Assembly: GCA_021793115.1 (NCBI GenBank)
Contig: JAJYTJ010000019.1
Location: forward strand, 1 to 33,981
Origin: Actinomycetes bacterium
Lineage (GTDB): Bacteria > Actinomycetota > Actinomycetes > Actinomycetales > Cellulomonadaceae
Direction of reading: 5' to 3'
DNA: 33,981 nt
The position numbers were made by a program, and so were the translations under genes. Numbering within the stretch: position 1 is the stretch's first letter; every line of letters starts with the position of its first letter. Shown here in pieces: positions 9,067 through 15,748 of the stretch. The notes below the pieces were generated by a model, which saw only the letters and a program-made list of their open reading frames with translations, did not search any database and was not told the origin of the DNA.

Positions 9067-9968
9067 GCGAGCACGTCGTCGGCCGGTGCGCCGTCCAGCG
9101 CCACGGTCACCGGCGTGCCCCACGGGTCCCGTGCGGTGACCGCCCGGCCGTCGTCCGCGTAGGCGAGGCCCGCGTCCCGCAGGCGAACGACGAGTGCGTC
9201 GAGGTCGTCGCGTGCCGGCACGGTGACCGCCACCTGCGCCAGGCCGAGGCTCGCCGCGCGCGGGCCGGCGCCGGCGCTGTTCCACACGTTCATCGCCAGG
9301 TGGTGGTGGTAGCGGCCCGCGGAGACGAACAGGGCTCCGGGGAAACCGGTCGCCGTCGCCTCGAAGCCGATGGCGTCCACGTAGAAGGCCTTCGCCGCGG
9401 CGATCTCGCCCACCTGGAGGTGGATGTGCCCCACGGTGCCCGGCAGGCCCGCGACCGCCCCCGGGCCGGACGCCGGCAGGTGCTGTCGCAGGTAGGCGTT
9501 CGGGTCGAGCCCGAGCGTGTCCATGCGCACCGCCTCGCCGTCCCACACCCAGCGCTCGCGCGGCCGGTCGCGGTACAGCTCGATGCCGTTGCCCTCCGGG
9601 TCGGTGAAGTAGAACGCCTCGCTCACCAGGTGGTCCGCCGAGCCGACGAAGCGGCTGCGGGGGTGCTGCGCGGCACGCAGCACGGTCGCGGCCAGGCCCG
9701 CCTCGTCCGGGAAGAGGAAGGCGTTGTGGAAGAGCCCCGCCTCGTGCGCGCCGGCCGCCGGGAGTTCCGGCGTGTGGACCAGGCGCAGCAGCGGGGTCGC
9801 GCCCCGGCCCAGAAGGCGGTGGACGCGGCGGCCCACGACGCGCTCCCCCAGCGGGGCGAACGCCAGCGCGTCCTCGTAGTACGACGACATCGTCTCGAGG
9901 TCCGCGACCCGCAGCGTGGGCGCGCCCATGCCGGCCGCCCCGCTGATGACCCGCTCGTCCATCGTCAT
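9051..9968 (-). CDS. VOC-family protein, extradiol dioxygenase-like (CatE type)
   Basis: A 305-residue protein with two vicinal-oxygen-chelate modules, as in CatE/2,3-dihydroxybiphenyl-type dioxygenases. The start is the ATG at 9968, 6 nt after GGGAGG; an upstream extension to 10025 overlaps the neighbour and is unlike the family. Module one: LRVADLETMSSYYEDAL, then GLFHNAFLF and GNGIELYRDRP. Module two: GTVGHIHLQVGEIAAAKAFY, then YHHHLAMNVW and the conserved RDPWGTPV end. Metal ligands by family pattern would be the histidines of GLFHN and GHIHL and the glutamate of GIELY or equivalent. It probably acts on a catechol-like or other aromatic substrate; the exact one cannot be told. It follows the reductase gene on the same strand by 26 bp, probably in one transcript. 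Confidence 0.85.
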   Translation of the reverse strand: MTMDERVISGAAGMGAPTLRVADLETMSSYYEDALAFAPLGERVVGRRVHRLLGRGATPLLRLVHTPELPAAGAHEAGLFHNAFLFPDEAGLAATVLRAAQHPRSRFVGSADHLVSEAFYFTDPEGNGIELYRDRPRERWVWDGEAVRMDTLGLDPNAYLRQHLPASGPGAVAGLPGTVGHIHLQVGEIAAAKAFYVDAIGFEATATGFPGALFVSAGRYHHHLAMNVWNSAGAGPRAASLGLAQVAVTVPARDDLDALVVRLRDAGLAYADDGRAVTARDPWGTPVTVALDGAPADDVLAEAVA

Positions 9969-9994
9969 CGCACCCCTCCCGGCGGCGTGATCCG

Positions 9995-10570
9995 TCAGCG
10001 CACCAGCGCGAAGCCGCCGGTCCACGCGATGGTGGACGCCGCCGCGAGCGTGATCTGCAGGAAGCCGATCGACTCCAGCTCGTGGGCACGCGCGAGCGAG
10101 CCCGCGTCCAGGGCGTGGACGCCGCCGGCCTCCACCGCCGCGGCCAGCGCCGCCTTGGCGGCCGCGTCGTCGCCGGCGATGAGCACCGTCGTCGCCTGGT
10201 CGCCCACCCGCTTCGTCGTGAGCGTCGAGGCGAACGTCGTGTTGAAGGCCTTGAGCACCGTGCTGCTCGGCAGCTTGGCCTGGATCTGCGCCGCCGCAGA
10301 GCTGCCGGCCGGCACGAGGAGGGAGTCGAACGTCTCCATGTTCACGGGGTTGGTGATGTCGACGACGACCTTGCCGGCCAGTGCGTCGCCGAGGGACGCG
10401 AGCACGCCGTCCACCGCCGAGTACGGCACCGCGAGGACCACGACGTCACCCAGCGCGGCGGCGCCGACCTGGTTGCGCGGCACGTACACGACGTCGTTGC
10501 CGCCCTCGGCCAGCAGCCCGCCGATCGCGTTGGCCATGCTGCCCGTGCCGATGATGCTGAACCGTGCCAC
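9995..10570 (-). CDS. NADPH-dependent F420 reductase-like protein
   Basis: A 191-residue Rossmann-fold protein of the F420-dependent NADP oxidoreductase type. The N-terminus ARFSIIGTGSMANAIGGLL has the GxGxxA dinucleotide loop, and VVVLAVPYSAV and VVVDITNPVN are the typical second and third core strands. The ending AHELESIGFLQITLAA is the family's C-terminal helix. The frame also opens at a GTG at 10579, but the GTG at 10570 gives the family's normal start and better spacing from GAGGG. Family members move hydride between NADPH and F420 or other flavin-like acceptors; many short homologues have unknown acceptors. The promoter carries a compact 16-bp palindrome over the presumed transcription start, so the gene and the VOC gene behind it are probably repressor controlled. 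Confidence 0.82.
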   Translation of the reverse strand: MARFSIIGTGSMANAIGGLLAEGGNDVVYVPRNQVGAAALGDVVVLAVPYSAVDGVLASLGDALAGKVVVDITNPVNMETFDSLLVPAGSSAAAQIQAKLPSSTVLKAFNTTFASTLTTKRVGDQATTVLIAGDDAAAKAALAAAVEAGGVHALDAGSLARAHELESIGFLQITLAAASTIAWTGGFALVR

Positions 10571-10595
10571 TGGGACCACCCTCGTCGTGTCGATT

Positions 10596-10643
10596 GGTTG
10601 TACTTACAACCGCTACGGTACGACACGTTACTTGAATGTGCAA
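10596..10643 (-). promoter_or_regulatory. Sigma-70-type promoter with 16-bp palindromic operator
   Basis: On the minus strand, TTGCAC (10643-10638) and TACCGT (10620-10615) are 17 bp apart and fit -35 and -10 hexamers. Immediately downstream, 10596-10611 is a palindrome with arms GGTTGTA and TACAACC and a 2-bp centre, covering the expected +1. A repressor bound there would block initiation of the reductase gene. The core resembles the TAC-type sites bound by HxlR/MarR-like repressors, but no such regulator is in the window. Confidence 0.6.
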
Positions 10644-10652
10644 CCAACGGGT

Positions 10653-11153
10653 CTACCCGACGCGGTGCAGCCACCGCACGGGAGCGCCGGCCCCGGCGTA
10701 GCGAAAGGGCTCCAGCTCGTCGTCCCACGCCTGCCCGAGCGCCATGTCCAGCTCCTCGCGCAGGCGCACCGGGTCCCCGGCGTGCTCGAGCGCGGCGCGG
10801 ATGCGGTCCTCCGGCACCACGACGTTGCCGTGGACGTCCGTCGCCGCGTGGAATATGCCCAGCTCCGGGGTGTGGCTCCAGCGCGAGCCGTCCGCGCCGT
10901 GCGACGCCTCCTCGGTCACCTCGTAGCGTAGGTGCGCCCAGCCGCGCAGCGCGGACGCCAGCTTCGCGCCCGTGCCCTGCAGGCCCTGCCAGGACATCTC
11001 GGCACGGTAGAAGCCGGCCCCCGCGGGTTGCGCCGTCCAGTCCATGGCGACACGGACGCCCAGCACGTTGCCGGCAGCCCATTCGACGTGCGGGCACAGC
11101 GCGCGGGGCGCTGAGTGCACAAACAGGACACCGCGGGTGATAGCACCGGCCAT
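10653..11153 (-). CDS. DUF3145 family protein
   Basis: A 166-residue protein starting MAGAITRGVLFVHSAPRALC, which I recognise as the start of the actinobacterial DUF3145 family. Other family-like blocks are WQGLQGTGAKLASALRGW and DMALGQAWDDELEPFRYA near the end. The ATG at 11153 is preceded by GGAGG; the frame is open far upstream, but that part is not family-like. No membrane segment or signal peptide. Function unknown. It lies between the reductase operator and the deformylase gene, with 149 bp on the deformylase side where I see no gene. Confidence 0.88.
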   Translation of the reverse strand: MAGAITRGVLFVHSAPRALCPHVEWAAGNVLGVRVAMDWTAQPAGAGFYRAEMSWQGLQGTGAKLASALRGWAHLRYEVTEEASHGADGSRWSHTPELGIFHAATDVHGNVVVPEDRIRAALEHAGDPVRLREELDMALGQAWDDELEPFRYAGAGAPVRWLHRVG

Positions 11154-11302
11154 GTCATCCTCCGTCGTGGTCCGAGGTTCGTCTTCCCCAACGACCTCTG
11201 CCCACCCGGGAGCGCGTGGCGCACGCGGCGTGCGGTACCCAGGATGCCCGACGAGCGGCCCACGCGCCAGCACGCCGGCGGCGCGTCCCCGCGCGTCGCG
11301 CG

Positions 11303-11794
11303 TCAGTCGAGCTGCTCGCGGATCGCCTTCATCGCCTTCTTGCGCACCGAGCGCTCCAGGCGGTCCAGGTACAGGTGCCCGTCGAGGTGGTCCACCTCGT
11401 GCTGCAGGCAGCGGGCCATGAGGCCGGTCCCCTCGACGGTCACCTCGTGGCCGTCGAGGTCCTCCCCCACCACGCGCGCGTACCAGGAGCGACGGGTGGG
11501 GAACCAGAGGCCGGGAACCGACAGGCACCCCTCGTCGTCGTCCTGGTACTCCTCGTCGGACAGCTCGACGATGACCGGGTTGAGCACATAGCCGATCTCG
11601 TCGTCGATGTTCCACGAGAAGGCGCGCAGGCTGACGCCGATCTGGTTGGCGGCGAGACCCGCGCGCCCGTCTTCGTCGACCGTCTCGAGCAGGTCCTCGA
11701 CGAGCCCGCGGACGCGGTCGTCCACAGTGGTGACGGGGTCGCAGGGGGTACGCAGCACGGGGTCGCCGACGACGCGGATCTCACGCATGGCCAT
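11303..11794 (-). CDS. def: Peptide deformylase
   Basis: Metalloenzyme that removes the formyl group from the N-terminal methionine of new proteins. 163 residues. All three motifs are present: GLAANQIG (motif I, about 46-53), EGCLSVPG (motif II, Cys90 as metal ligand) and QHEVDHLDG (motif III, His132 and His136 as ligands, Glu133 catalytic). The start may be the ATG at 11794 or the one two codons later (11788). It is followed on the same strand by DUF3145. An actinobacterial genome usually has more than one def, so this may not be the only copy. Confidence 0.95.
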   Translation of the reverse strand: MAMREIRVVGDPVLRTPCDPVTTVDDRVRGLVEDLLETVDEDGRAGLAANQIGVSLRAFSWNIDDEIGYVLNPVIVELSDEEYQDDDEGCLSVPGLWFPTRRSWYARVVGEDLDGHEVTVEGTGLMARCLQHEVDHLDGHLYLDRLERSVRKKAMKAIREQLD

Positions 11795-11831
11795 GCCCAG
11801 ATCTTCCCATGGAGAAGTACCCGGACATGCG

Positions 11832-11860
11832 GACGCCGGTGGGACCAGCCCACCGGCGTC
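11832..11860. terminator. Hairpin terminator after bldC
   Basis: Perfect 12-bp stem (GACGCCGGTGGG at 11832-11843, complement at 11849-11860) with a 5-nt loop, 18 bp past the bldC stop on the minus strand. No U-tract, as is common in high-GC actinobacteria. It separates bldC from def. Confidence 0.7.
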
Positions 11861-11878
11861 GCTGCGGTGCTGACGCGC

Positions 11879-12094
11879 TCAGTCGCCGAGGCGCTGCTGC
11901 GGGACCTCGCCGAGCAGCTGGCGCACCTCGTCCTCGTGGAACCGGCGGTGGCCGCCCAGCGTCCGGACCGTGGAGAGCTTGCCGGCCTGCGCCCAACGCG
12001 TGACGGTCTTCGGGTCGACCCGGAACAGGACCGCAACCTCACCAGGCGTGAGCAGAGCGCCCTGCGAGAGCGTGGTGTGGGAGGTCGGTGCCAT
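11879..12094 (-). CDS. bldC: BldC-like MerR-type DNA-binding protein
   Basis: A 71-residue DNA-binding protein consisting of little more than one winged-helix domain: LLTPGEVAVLFRVDPKTVTR, then WAQAGKLSTVRTLGGHRRF and EDEVRQLL. This matches Streptomyces BldC nearly throughout, including the GGHRR wing and the short tail PQQR. BldC binds direct repeats cooperatively and controls developmental timing in Streptomyces (family knowledge); non-sporulating actinobacteria keep it with less defined roles. The ATG at 12094 has AGGAG 7 nt upstream. The leader before it reads as a c-di-GMP-I riboswitch, so expression is probably tied to that second messenger. Confidence 0.93.
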   Translation of the reverse strand: MAPTSHTTLSQGALLTPGEVAVLFRVDPKTVTRWAQAGKLSTVRTLGGHRRFHEDEVRQLLGEVPQQRLGD

Positions 12095-12101
12095 CTCGGT
12101 A

Positions 12102-12190
12102 CTCCTGTCGTTCGGTAGCTCGGCTGGCCCGAGGGGCCCCGTGGCTTTGCGTCCCCGCCTTGCGGTCGGGTTTGCCGTTGTCGCTGACAA
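12102..12190 (-). promoter_or_regulatory. Putative c-di-GMP-I (GEMM) riboswitch upstream of bldC
   Basis: The minus-strand leader contains in order ACGGCAAACCCG (12178-12167), a short stem capped by a GCAA tetraloop (within CCGCAAGG), GGACGCAAAGCCACGG (12153-12138), a second hairpin (GGGGCCCCTCGGGCC region) and GCTACCGAACGA (12119-12108). These are the signature blocks of the GEMM/c-di-GMP-I aptamer, including the GNRA tetraloop and the invariant GGACGCAAAGCC. The aptamer ends only a few bases before the ribosome site AGGAG (12106-12102), which suggests control of translation. UUUGUC at the 5' edge can pair with GACAGG, which overlaps that site. Confidence 0.8.
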
Positions 12191-12194
12191 AGGC

Positions 12195-12224
12195 ACTATG
12201 CCCCGGCTGTGACCGATGGAGCAA
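12195..12224 (-). promoter_or_regulatory. Promoter of the riboswitch-bldC transcript
   Basis: Minus strand: TTGCTC (12224-12219), 18-bp spacer, CATAGT (12200-12195). The predicted transcript would begin right at the 5' edge of the riboswitch aptamer, which supports both calls. Sequence inspection only. Confidence 0.5.
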
Positions 12225-12319
12225 CATGTGCCCGGTATTGTCCGATAAGTGGCGCGGGTGAAATCGCGCGAATCGGGCCGAAACCGGGCCGGAGCCGGGC
12301 CCTTGGGCATGGATGCGGG

Positions 12320-12393
12320 TGGGGCAGGCGGGGCTTGAACCCGCGACCGACGGATTATGAGTCCGCTGCTCTGACCGGCTGAGCTACTGCCCC
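12320..12393 (-). tRNA. tRNA with CAT anticodon (Met elongator, or Ile2)
   Basis: A 74-nt cloverleaf on the minus strand: acceptor GGGGCAG pairs with CTGCCCC, discriminator A, D-arm AGCTCAG, anticodon loop CTCATAA (anticodon CAT) on stem GCGGA/TCCGT, T-loop GGTTCAAGCC. It lacks the three initiator GC pairs and has a paired first base, so it is not initiator tRNA. CAT may be elongator Met or the lysidine-modified Ile2, which the gene sequence alone does not settle. The terminal CCA is not encoded. Confidence 0.9.
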
Positions 12394-12433
12394 GGCGCCG
12401 CCAGGGTAGCGGCAGCGAGTACGGTGGGCCGCC

Positions 12434-12949
12434 GTGCCGCGCTTCCGCCACCGCCTCCCCGCGACCGTGACCGCCCGCCTCGACCTCGCGCGGGGCGACA
12501 CCGTGCTGGCGGGGGTCGAGCTCGACGGTGGGGGCTGGGCCGTCGCCTCCGTCCGCGCCCTGCACCTGCTGAGGCACGACGAGCAGGCCCCCGAGGCCGC
12601 CACGCCGTGGTGCGACATCGACCGCGGGTCCCTGGACCCTTCGACGCGCACGCTGACGCTCTGGTGGGTCTCCGGGGCGCGGCGCGGACTCGTGCTGCCC
12701 GACGACGACGCGGCGCAGCGATTCGCCCGCGCGTTCCGCGACCGGGTGCAGCAGTCGGTGGTCCACGCCGTCACGGTGACGCTGCCCGGCGGCGCCCAGG
12801 CCCAGGTGGCGCTGCGGCGCGGGCCGGACGGTCAGCTGTTCACGCAGACGCTCGGCGGGACGGCCGTCGATCTGGCCGACCCGGAGGTCGCCGCGGCGCT
12901 CGCGAAGGCCGAGGCGGCGGTGCGCGACGCCGCCGGGCTGCCGGCCTGA
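12434..12949 (+). CDS. Conserved hypothetical protein
   Basis: A 171-residue protein from a GTG start at 12434, beginning MPRFRHRLPATVTARLDLAR. It contains a beta-rich N-terminal half (GDTVLAGVELDGGGWAVAS, DPSTRTLTLWWVSGARRGL) and a helical segment FARAFRDRVQQSVVH, then a second strand-rich part. The look is of a PH-like or split-barrel domain, but no known motif is present. No signal peptide or membrane segment. It sits alone between two tRNA genes, divergent from the CAT tRNA and 72 bp before tRNA-Asn. Codon usage and length support a real gene; the function is unknown. Confidence 0.75.
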   Translation: MPRFRHRLPATVTARLDLARGDTVLAGVELDGGGWAVASVRALHLLRHDEQAPEAATPWCDIDRGSLDPSTRTLTLWWVSGARRGLVLPDDDAAQRFARAFRDRVQQSVVHAVTVTLPGGAQAQVALRRGPDGQLFTQTLGGTAVDLADPEVAAALAKAEAAVRDAAGLPA

Positions 12950-13021
12950 GGCCGTCCGGACGGGCCTCGATCGGCTGCTACAGTTTCCCGTCGGAACGCC
13001 CCCGGCGGGGGCCGACCGCGG

Positions 13022-13094
13022 TCCCCCGTAGCTCAATTGGCAGAGCATCCGACTGTTAATCGGAGGGTTACTGGTACGAGTCCAGTCGGGGGAG
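13022..13094 (+). tRNA. tRNA-Asn (GTT)
   Basis: A 73-nt cloverleaf: acceptor TCCCCCG pairs with CGGGGGA, D-arm AGCTCAATTGGCAGAGC, anticodon loop CTGTTAA (anticodon GTT) on stem TCCGA/TCGGA, T-arm CTGGTACGAGTCCAG, discriminator G. CCA is not encoded. An accessory-looking stretch begins just downstream; tRNA-Asn 3' ends are frequent integration sites. Confidence 0.97.
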
Positions 13095-13102
13095 CTTCTC
13101 GG

Positions 13103-13140
13103 GAGCCTCTGACCTGCGCAAGGCGCAACGTCAGAGGCTC
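13103..13140 (+). terminator. Intrinsic terminator after tRNA-Asn
   Basis: GAGCCTCTGAC (13103-13113) and its exact complement (13130-13140) frame an inner stem TGCGC-aag-GCGCA, giving one long hairpin, followed by the T-rich TTCTCATTCCT. It starts 9 nt after the tRNA. Confidence 0.88.
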
Positions 13141-13508
13141 TTCTCATTCCTCCTCCTGGCTCGCCAGAACGGGGAAGAGGCCGTGCGAGCCCGCGTCAGG
13201 CCGCCCGCCGCGACCGGCAAGCGGACCGACATCGCAACCGAGCCGCTGTCGCTGGCGGCCCAGCTCAACGACAAGGACGCCCCCGGCGTGGCGGCCGCCG
13301 TCCGGTGGGCCACGGCGTCGACGCCGACGTGCAGGTACTGAAGGGTTGGTCCAAGACCCGTCAGCCGTTGCTCGGCCCGAAGGCGAGCGTCACGTCCTTC
13401 ACACACTGCCGGGCCGTCGGCCCTGCGTCAGCGTTGCTCAGAGCGTCTCGACTGAGGCCCGACCATGGACATCGGTCGACCGGCATGGCTGGTCTGGCAC
13501 GAGTGCGG
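13141..13508. other. Gap without a supported gene, probable decayed DNA
   Basis: About 370 bp between the tRNA-Asn terminator and the toxin remnant. A short plus-strand frame (13183 to about 13343) has a fair ribosome site (GGAAGAGG) and reads RTDIATEPLSLAAQLNDKDA in its middle, but it matches nothing I recognise and stops after about 50 codons. No integrase, recombinase or repeated tRNA 3' end was found. Composition is a little less GC-biased at third positions than the flanking genes. Confidence 0.4.
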
Positions 13509-13864
13509 TCATTCGCCGGCGCCGGGCTCACGCGTCGTCGTGCGGATCCGGTCCACCCAGCCAGTGAAGAACTCGCCGAGCTCCCCGACCCGCGCGGTGT
13601 CGATCGGGAACCTCTCAGGCCTGATCGTCGAGACCTGGGCGAGCCTCTGGGCGAAGAACCCGAGGGCGAAGCCCGCATCCCGTTCGGCGGCCAGATCCAG
13701 GAGTCGCTGCTTGCCGTAGCGCTCGACGAGGGCGAAGACGTCGACGAAGTCGCGGGGCAGCCAGCCGCACCGCCGGCGAGCAGGAACCCGCGTGACTCCG
13801 GCATCGCGAAGAACGCGTGCGCGACCTCACGCTGAAACGATGAGATGTGGCCGCTGGCCGCCAC
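13509..13864 (-). pseudogene. Nucleotidyltransferase toxin remnant (AbiEii-like), internal deletion and frameshift
   Basis: From a GTG at 13864 the frame reads FQREVAHAFFAMPESRGF then LLAGGA, the usual opening of AbiEii/AbiGii-type nucleotidyltransferase toxins. After about 13770 that frame turns into Ser/Arg-rich nonsense, while another frame from about 13763 to the stop at 13509 reads WLPRDFVDVFALVERYG, then RLLDLAAERDAGFALGFFAQ and GELGEFFTGWVDRIR, which resembles the family's C-terminal half. The stretch between, which should hold the catalytic acidic residues, is missing. So this is a gene with an out-of-frame internal deletion and it cannot make an active enzyme. Its start overlaps the stop of the upstream gene (TAGTG), as in coupled antitoxin-toxin pairs. 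The family call rests on remembered patterns and is moderate. Confidence 0.55.
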
Positions 13865-14432
13865 TACGCGGCCCTGGTCCCGCGGTAGTCATCGATTGCC
13901 GGCTGCCACGCCTCACGGACGGCAGGTGGCACGAGCATGTGGTCCCACGTCTCGCTCAGCAGCCTGCCGCCGAAGGACTCCACCACCGCGTCCAGCGGCG
14001 CCTCGGTGAGCAGGATCCGGTAGGCCACCTGTCGGTCGCGCTCGTCCGAGAGGTCGAACCAGGCCTCGCCGCCGGACCAGCAGACACAGCGCGGCAGAGC
14101 GACGATTGCGGTCGCGCGGTCGGTTCCCACGGACCACAGGCGCGCCGGGACGAAGAACGGACGGCCCTTCGGCGGTGTGACGGCGGTGAACGACACGGTG
14201 CCGTCGGCGGTGTCGACGACGGTCACCGGCGAGCTGAGCACATCGAGCCGGAGCCCGAGCACGCGTATCACAGTCAACGCCTTGCCCAGCTCGACCCGAG
14301 TGTGCCCGGAGTCCAGGTCCACGACGAACCGGCGCCCAACACCGGTACGCAGCGCGAGCTGCATCTGGGTGACCCGCTGGGCACGGCGTGCGTCTCGGAT
14401 CGGAGGTTCCGGCCTTCCGGAGGTTCCGGCAT
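13864..14432 (-). pseudogene. HTH antitoxin/regulator gene, frameshifted by a 17-bp tandem duplication
   Basis: The N-terminal HipB/XRE-like helix-turn-helix reads IRDARRAQRVTQMQLALRTG, then VGRRFVVDLDSGHTRVELGK and ALTVIRVLGLRLDV. Upstream of ATG 14364 this frame has no ATG, GTG or TTG before a stop. But ATG at 14432, in another frame, is followed by a 17-bp tandem duplication (14401-14429). Removing one copy joins it in frame as MPEPPIRDARRAQRVTQM, a complete HTH. As it stands, translation can only begin at 14364, giving 166 residues with helix 1 of the HTH lost. The C-terminal 110 residues (DGTVSFTAV, then RQVAYRILLTEAPLDAVVES, ETWDHMLVPPAVREAW) resemble the body of regulators paired with AbiEii-type toxins. 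It overlaps the toxin remnant downstream. Confidence 0.6.
14401..14429. repeat. 17-bp tandem duplication at the antitoxin 5' end
   Basis: CGGAGGTTCCGG occurs at 14401-14412 and again at 14418-14429, separated by CCTTC, i.e. a 17-bp unit with 12 bp of the second copy. 17 is not a multiple of three, so the copy number decides whether ATG 14432 is in frame with the HTH. Loss of one unit restores the gene. Confidence 0.9.
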
Positions 14433-14986
14433 GATCTACACACTGACCCGCACGGTGTCGAGAACGCCACCACTCAACGGAACGTCACCGTCGCGTCACC
14501 GGGTGTGAGCCGCCCAGCGCCGATGACGGTGGCACGCCGCCCACGACGGCCTTCCCGCGGCGATTCAGACCCACCGCGGACCAGCGCCGGGATGGTCGTG
14601 GTCCTTGAGGGTGGTGACCGCGGCGGCGGTTTCGGTGCGACAGGCTCAAGCCTTGTCCTCTGGGTCCGCCACCGCGAGCACGGCCCCGTGAGCTCGCGCA
14701 CGGTACCGCCGTCGTCGGCCGATTGGCGCGCAGCGAGGCTACTGGGTCGGACGAGCCCGGACGACGCCCCACCGATCGGGCGCCGCCTCACCTGTCTCTG
14801 ATGTCTCGTACGGGTGAACGTCGTCCGTTTTGCCCCATAACGACACGTTTCGGCGCTAAACCGTGAAGCGGCAGGCGGCGCTCCGCACTGGTGCGGTCGG
14901 CGTCGGCCGCACGGAGTCAGCTGGGGGCGCACCCGCCGGGGCCGCTGGCGAGATCGACGCCTCCCTCATCATTTGGGGGCTTACGT
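14433..14986. other. Non-coding gap and 5' leader of the tasA-like gene
   Basis: About 550 bp in which I find no convincing gene on either strand; open frames here translate to low-complexity Arg/Pro/Ser sequence. Near the downstream end (14881-14916) two hairpins compete: CCGCAC (14883-14888) pairs with GTGCGG (14891-14896), and the same GTGCGG can pair instead with CCGCAC at 14907-14912. They would lie in the leader 70 nt before the tasA-like start. No -35/-10 pair is clear. Confidence 0.4.
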
Positions 14987-15646
14987 ATGGCTCGATCACG
15001 TTCTATGGCCGCACTGCTGCTCGTCGGCGTTCTCGGAGTCGCCACCATCGGCGCGGGTGCCGGGGCAAGCTTCACCGACGCGGTGCACAGCACCCAGGTC
15101 ATCACCGCCGGCACCATGAACGTCACGATCTCGGGGCCGGCCGGCACACTCACCGACGGCAAGACGGTCACGCTGCCGGCGCCGGCGCCGGTCGGCTCGA
15201 CGTTCGAGACGAACCTCATCACGCTCACGGTGAAGAACTCGGGCAACGTCCCGATCCACGCGACGAAGATCAGCATGGGCGAGACCCACAACACCGCCAG
15301 TGCCGCCAGTAACGCCCTGGCCGACCAGCTGAACGTCTGCATCCAGACAACGGACTACAGCGGCGGACCATGGACCGAGGGCAACGGGCCGCTCAAGGCC
15401 GCCGTGGCCCTGGGAGTCGTCCAGAACCCGACACTCCTCAACCCCGGGGACACGCTGACGTTGTCCATGACCTTCTACGCGGGCAAGGACTCGGCCAACT
15501 GTGACCCCATCCACAGCACCGGCCAGCACACCAACGATGCATGGGACAAGTACCTCGGTGGCGCCTACACGACACCCGCGGCACTGACCAACGCCGCTCA
15601 GGGCGGCGTCGTGGTGCCGACGCTCACGTTCGCGTTCGAGGGCTAG
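14987..15646 (+). CDS. TasA/camelysin-like protein with SipW-type signal peptide
   Basis: A 219-residue secreted protein. ATG 14987 follows GGGGG-type ribosome sequence; an extension to 14891 is not signal-like. The N-terminus MARSRSMAALLLVGVLG then VATIGAGAGASFTDAVHST and ITAGTMNV matches the SipW-dependent signal class, in which cleavage is near the Ala-x-Phe-Thr-Asp box and mature protein begins with a strand leading to AGT. The rest is beta-rich with LTLTVKNSGNVPIHATKI and LNPGDTLTLSMTFYAGKD, as in TasA/camelysin jelly-roll subunits, and two cysteines (CIQTT, CDPIHS). In Bacilli such proteins form biofilm fibres or act as surface proteases (family knowledge). The signal peptidase gene follows at once, separated by hairpins. 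Confidence 0.85.
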   Translation: MARSRSMAALLLVGVLGVATIGAGAGASFTDAVHSTQVITAGTMNVTISGPAGTLTDGKTVTLPAPAPVGSTFETNLITLTVKNSGNVPIHATKISMGETHNTASAASNALADQLNVCIQTTDYSGGPWTEGNGPLKAAVALGVVQNPTLLNPGDTLTLSMTFYAGKDSANCDPIHSTGQHTNDAWDKYLGGAYTTPAALTNAAQGGVVVPTLTFAFEG

Positions 15647-15654
15647 TTGAACCG

Positions 15655-15718
15655 GTGGTGGGGGTAGCGGCCGGATGCCGCCGCCCCCACCACACACCCC
15701 CTGTGGCCAAGACCACAG
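15655..15718 (+). terminator. Two hairpins between the tasA-like gene and sipW (likely partial terminator)
   Basis: First hairpin: GTGGTGGGGG (15655-15664) pairs with 15684-15693, with an inner GCGGC/GCCGC stem. Second: CTGTGG (15701-15706) with CCACAG (15713-15718). No U-tract. They lie in the 102-bp gap of an otherwise co-oriented pair, so they could lower peptidase expression relative to the substrate or stabilise the upstream message. Confidence 0.6.
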
Positions 15719-15748
15719 GCTTCGTCCGGATCACACCGAGGAGGAGCA

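Noticed and set aside
13022..14530. Integrated prophage or island at tRNA-Asn
   Set aside because: No integrase, no repeat of the tRNA 3' end and no phage genes are seen. Only a damaged two-gene module is supported.
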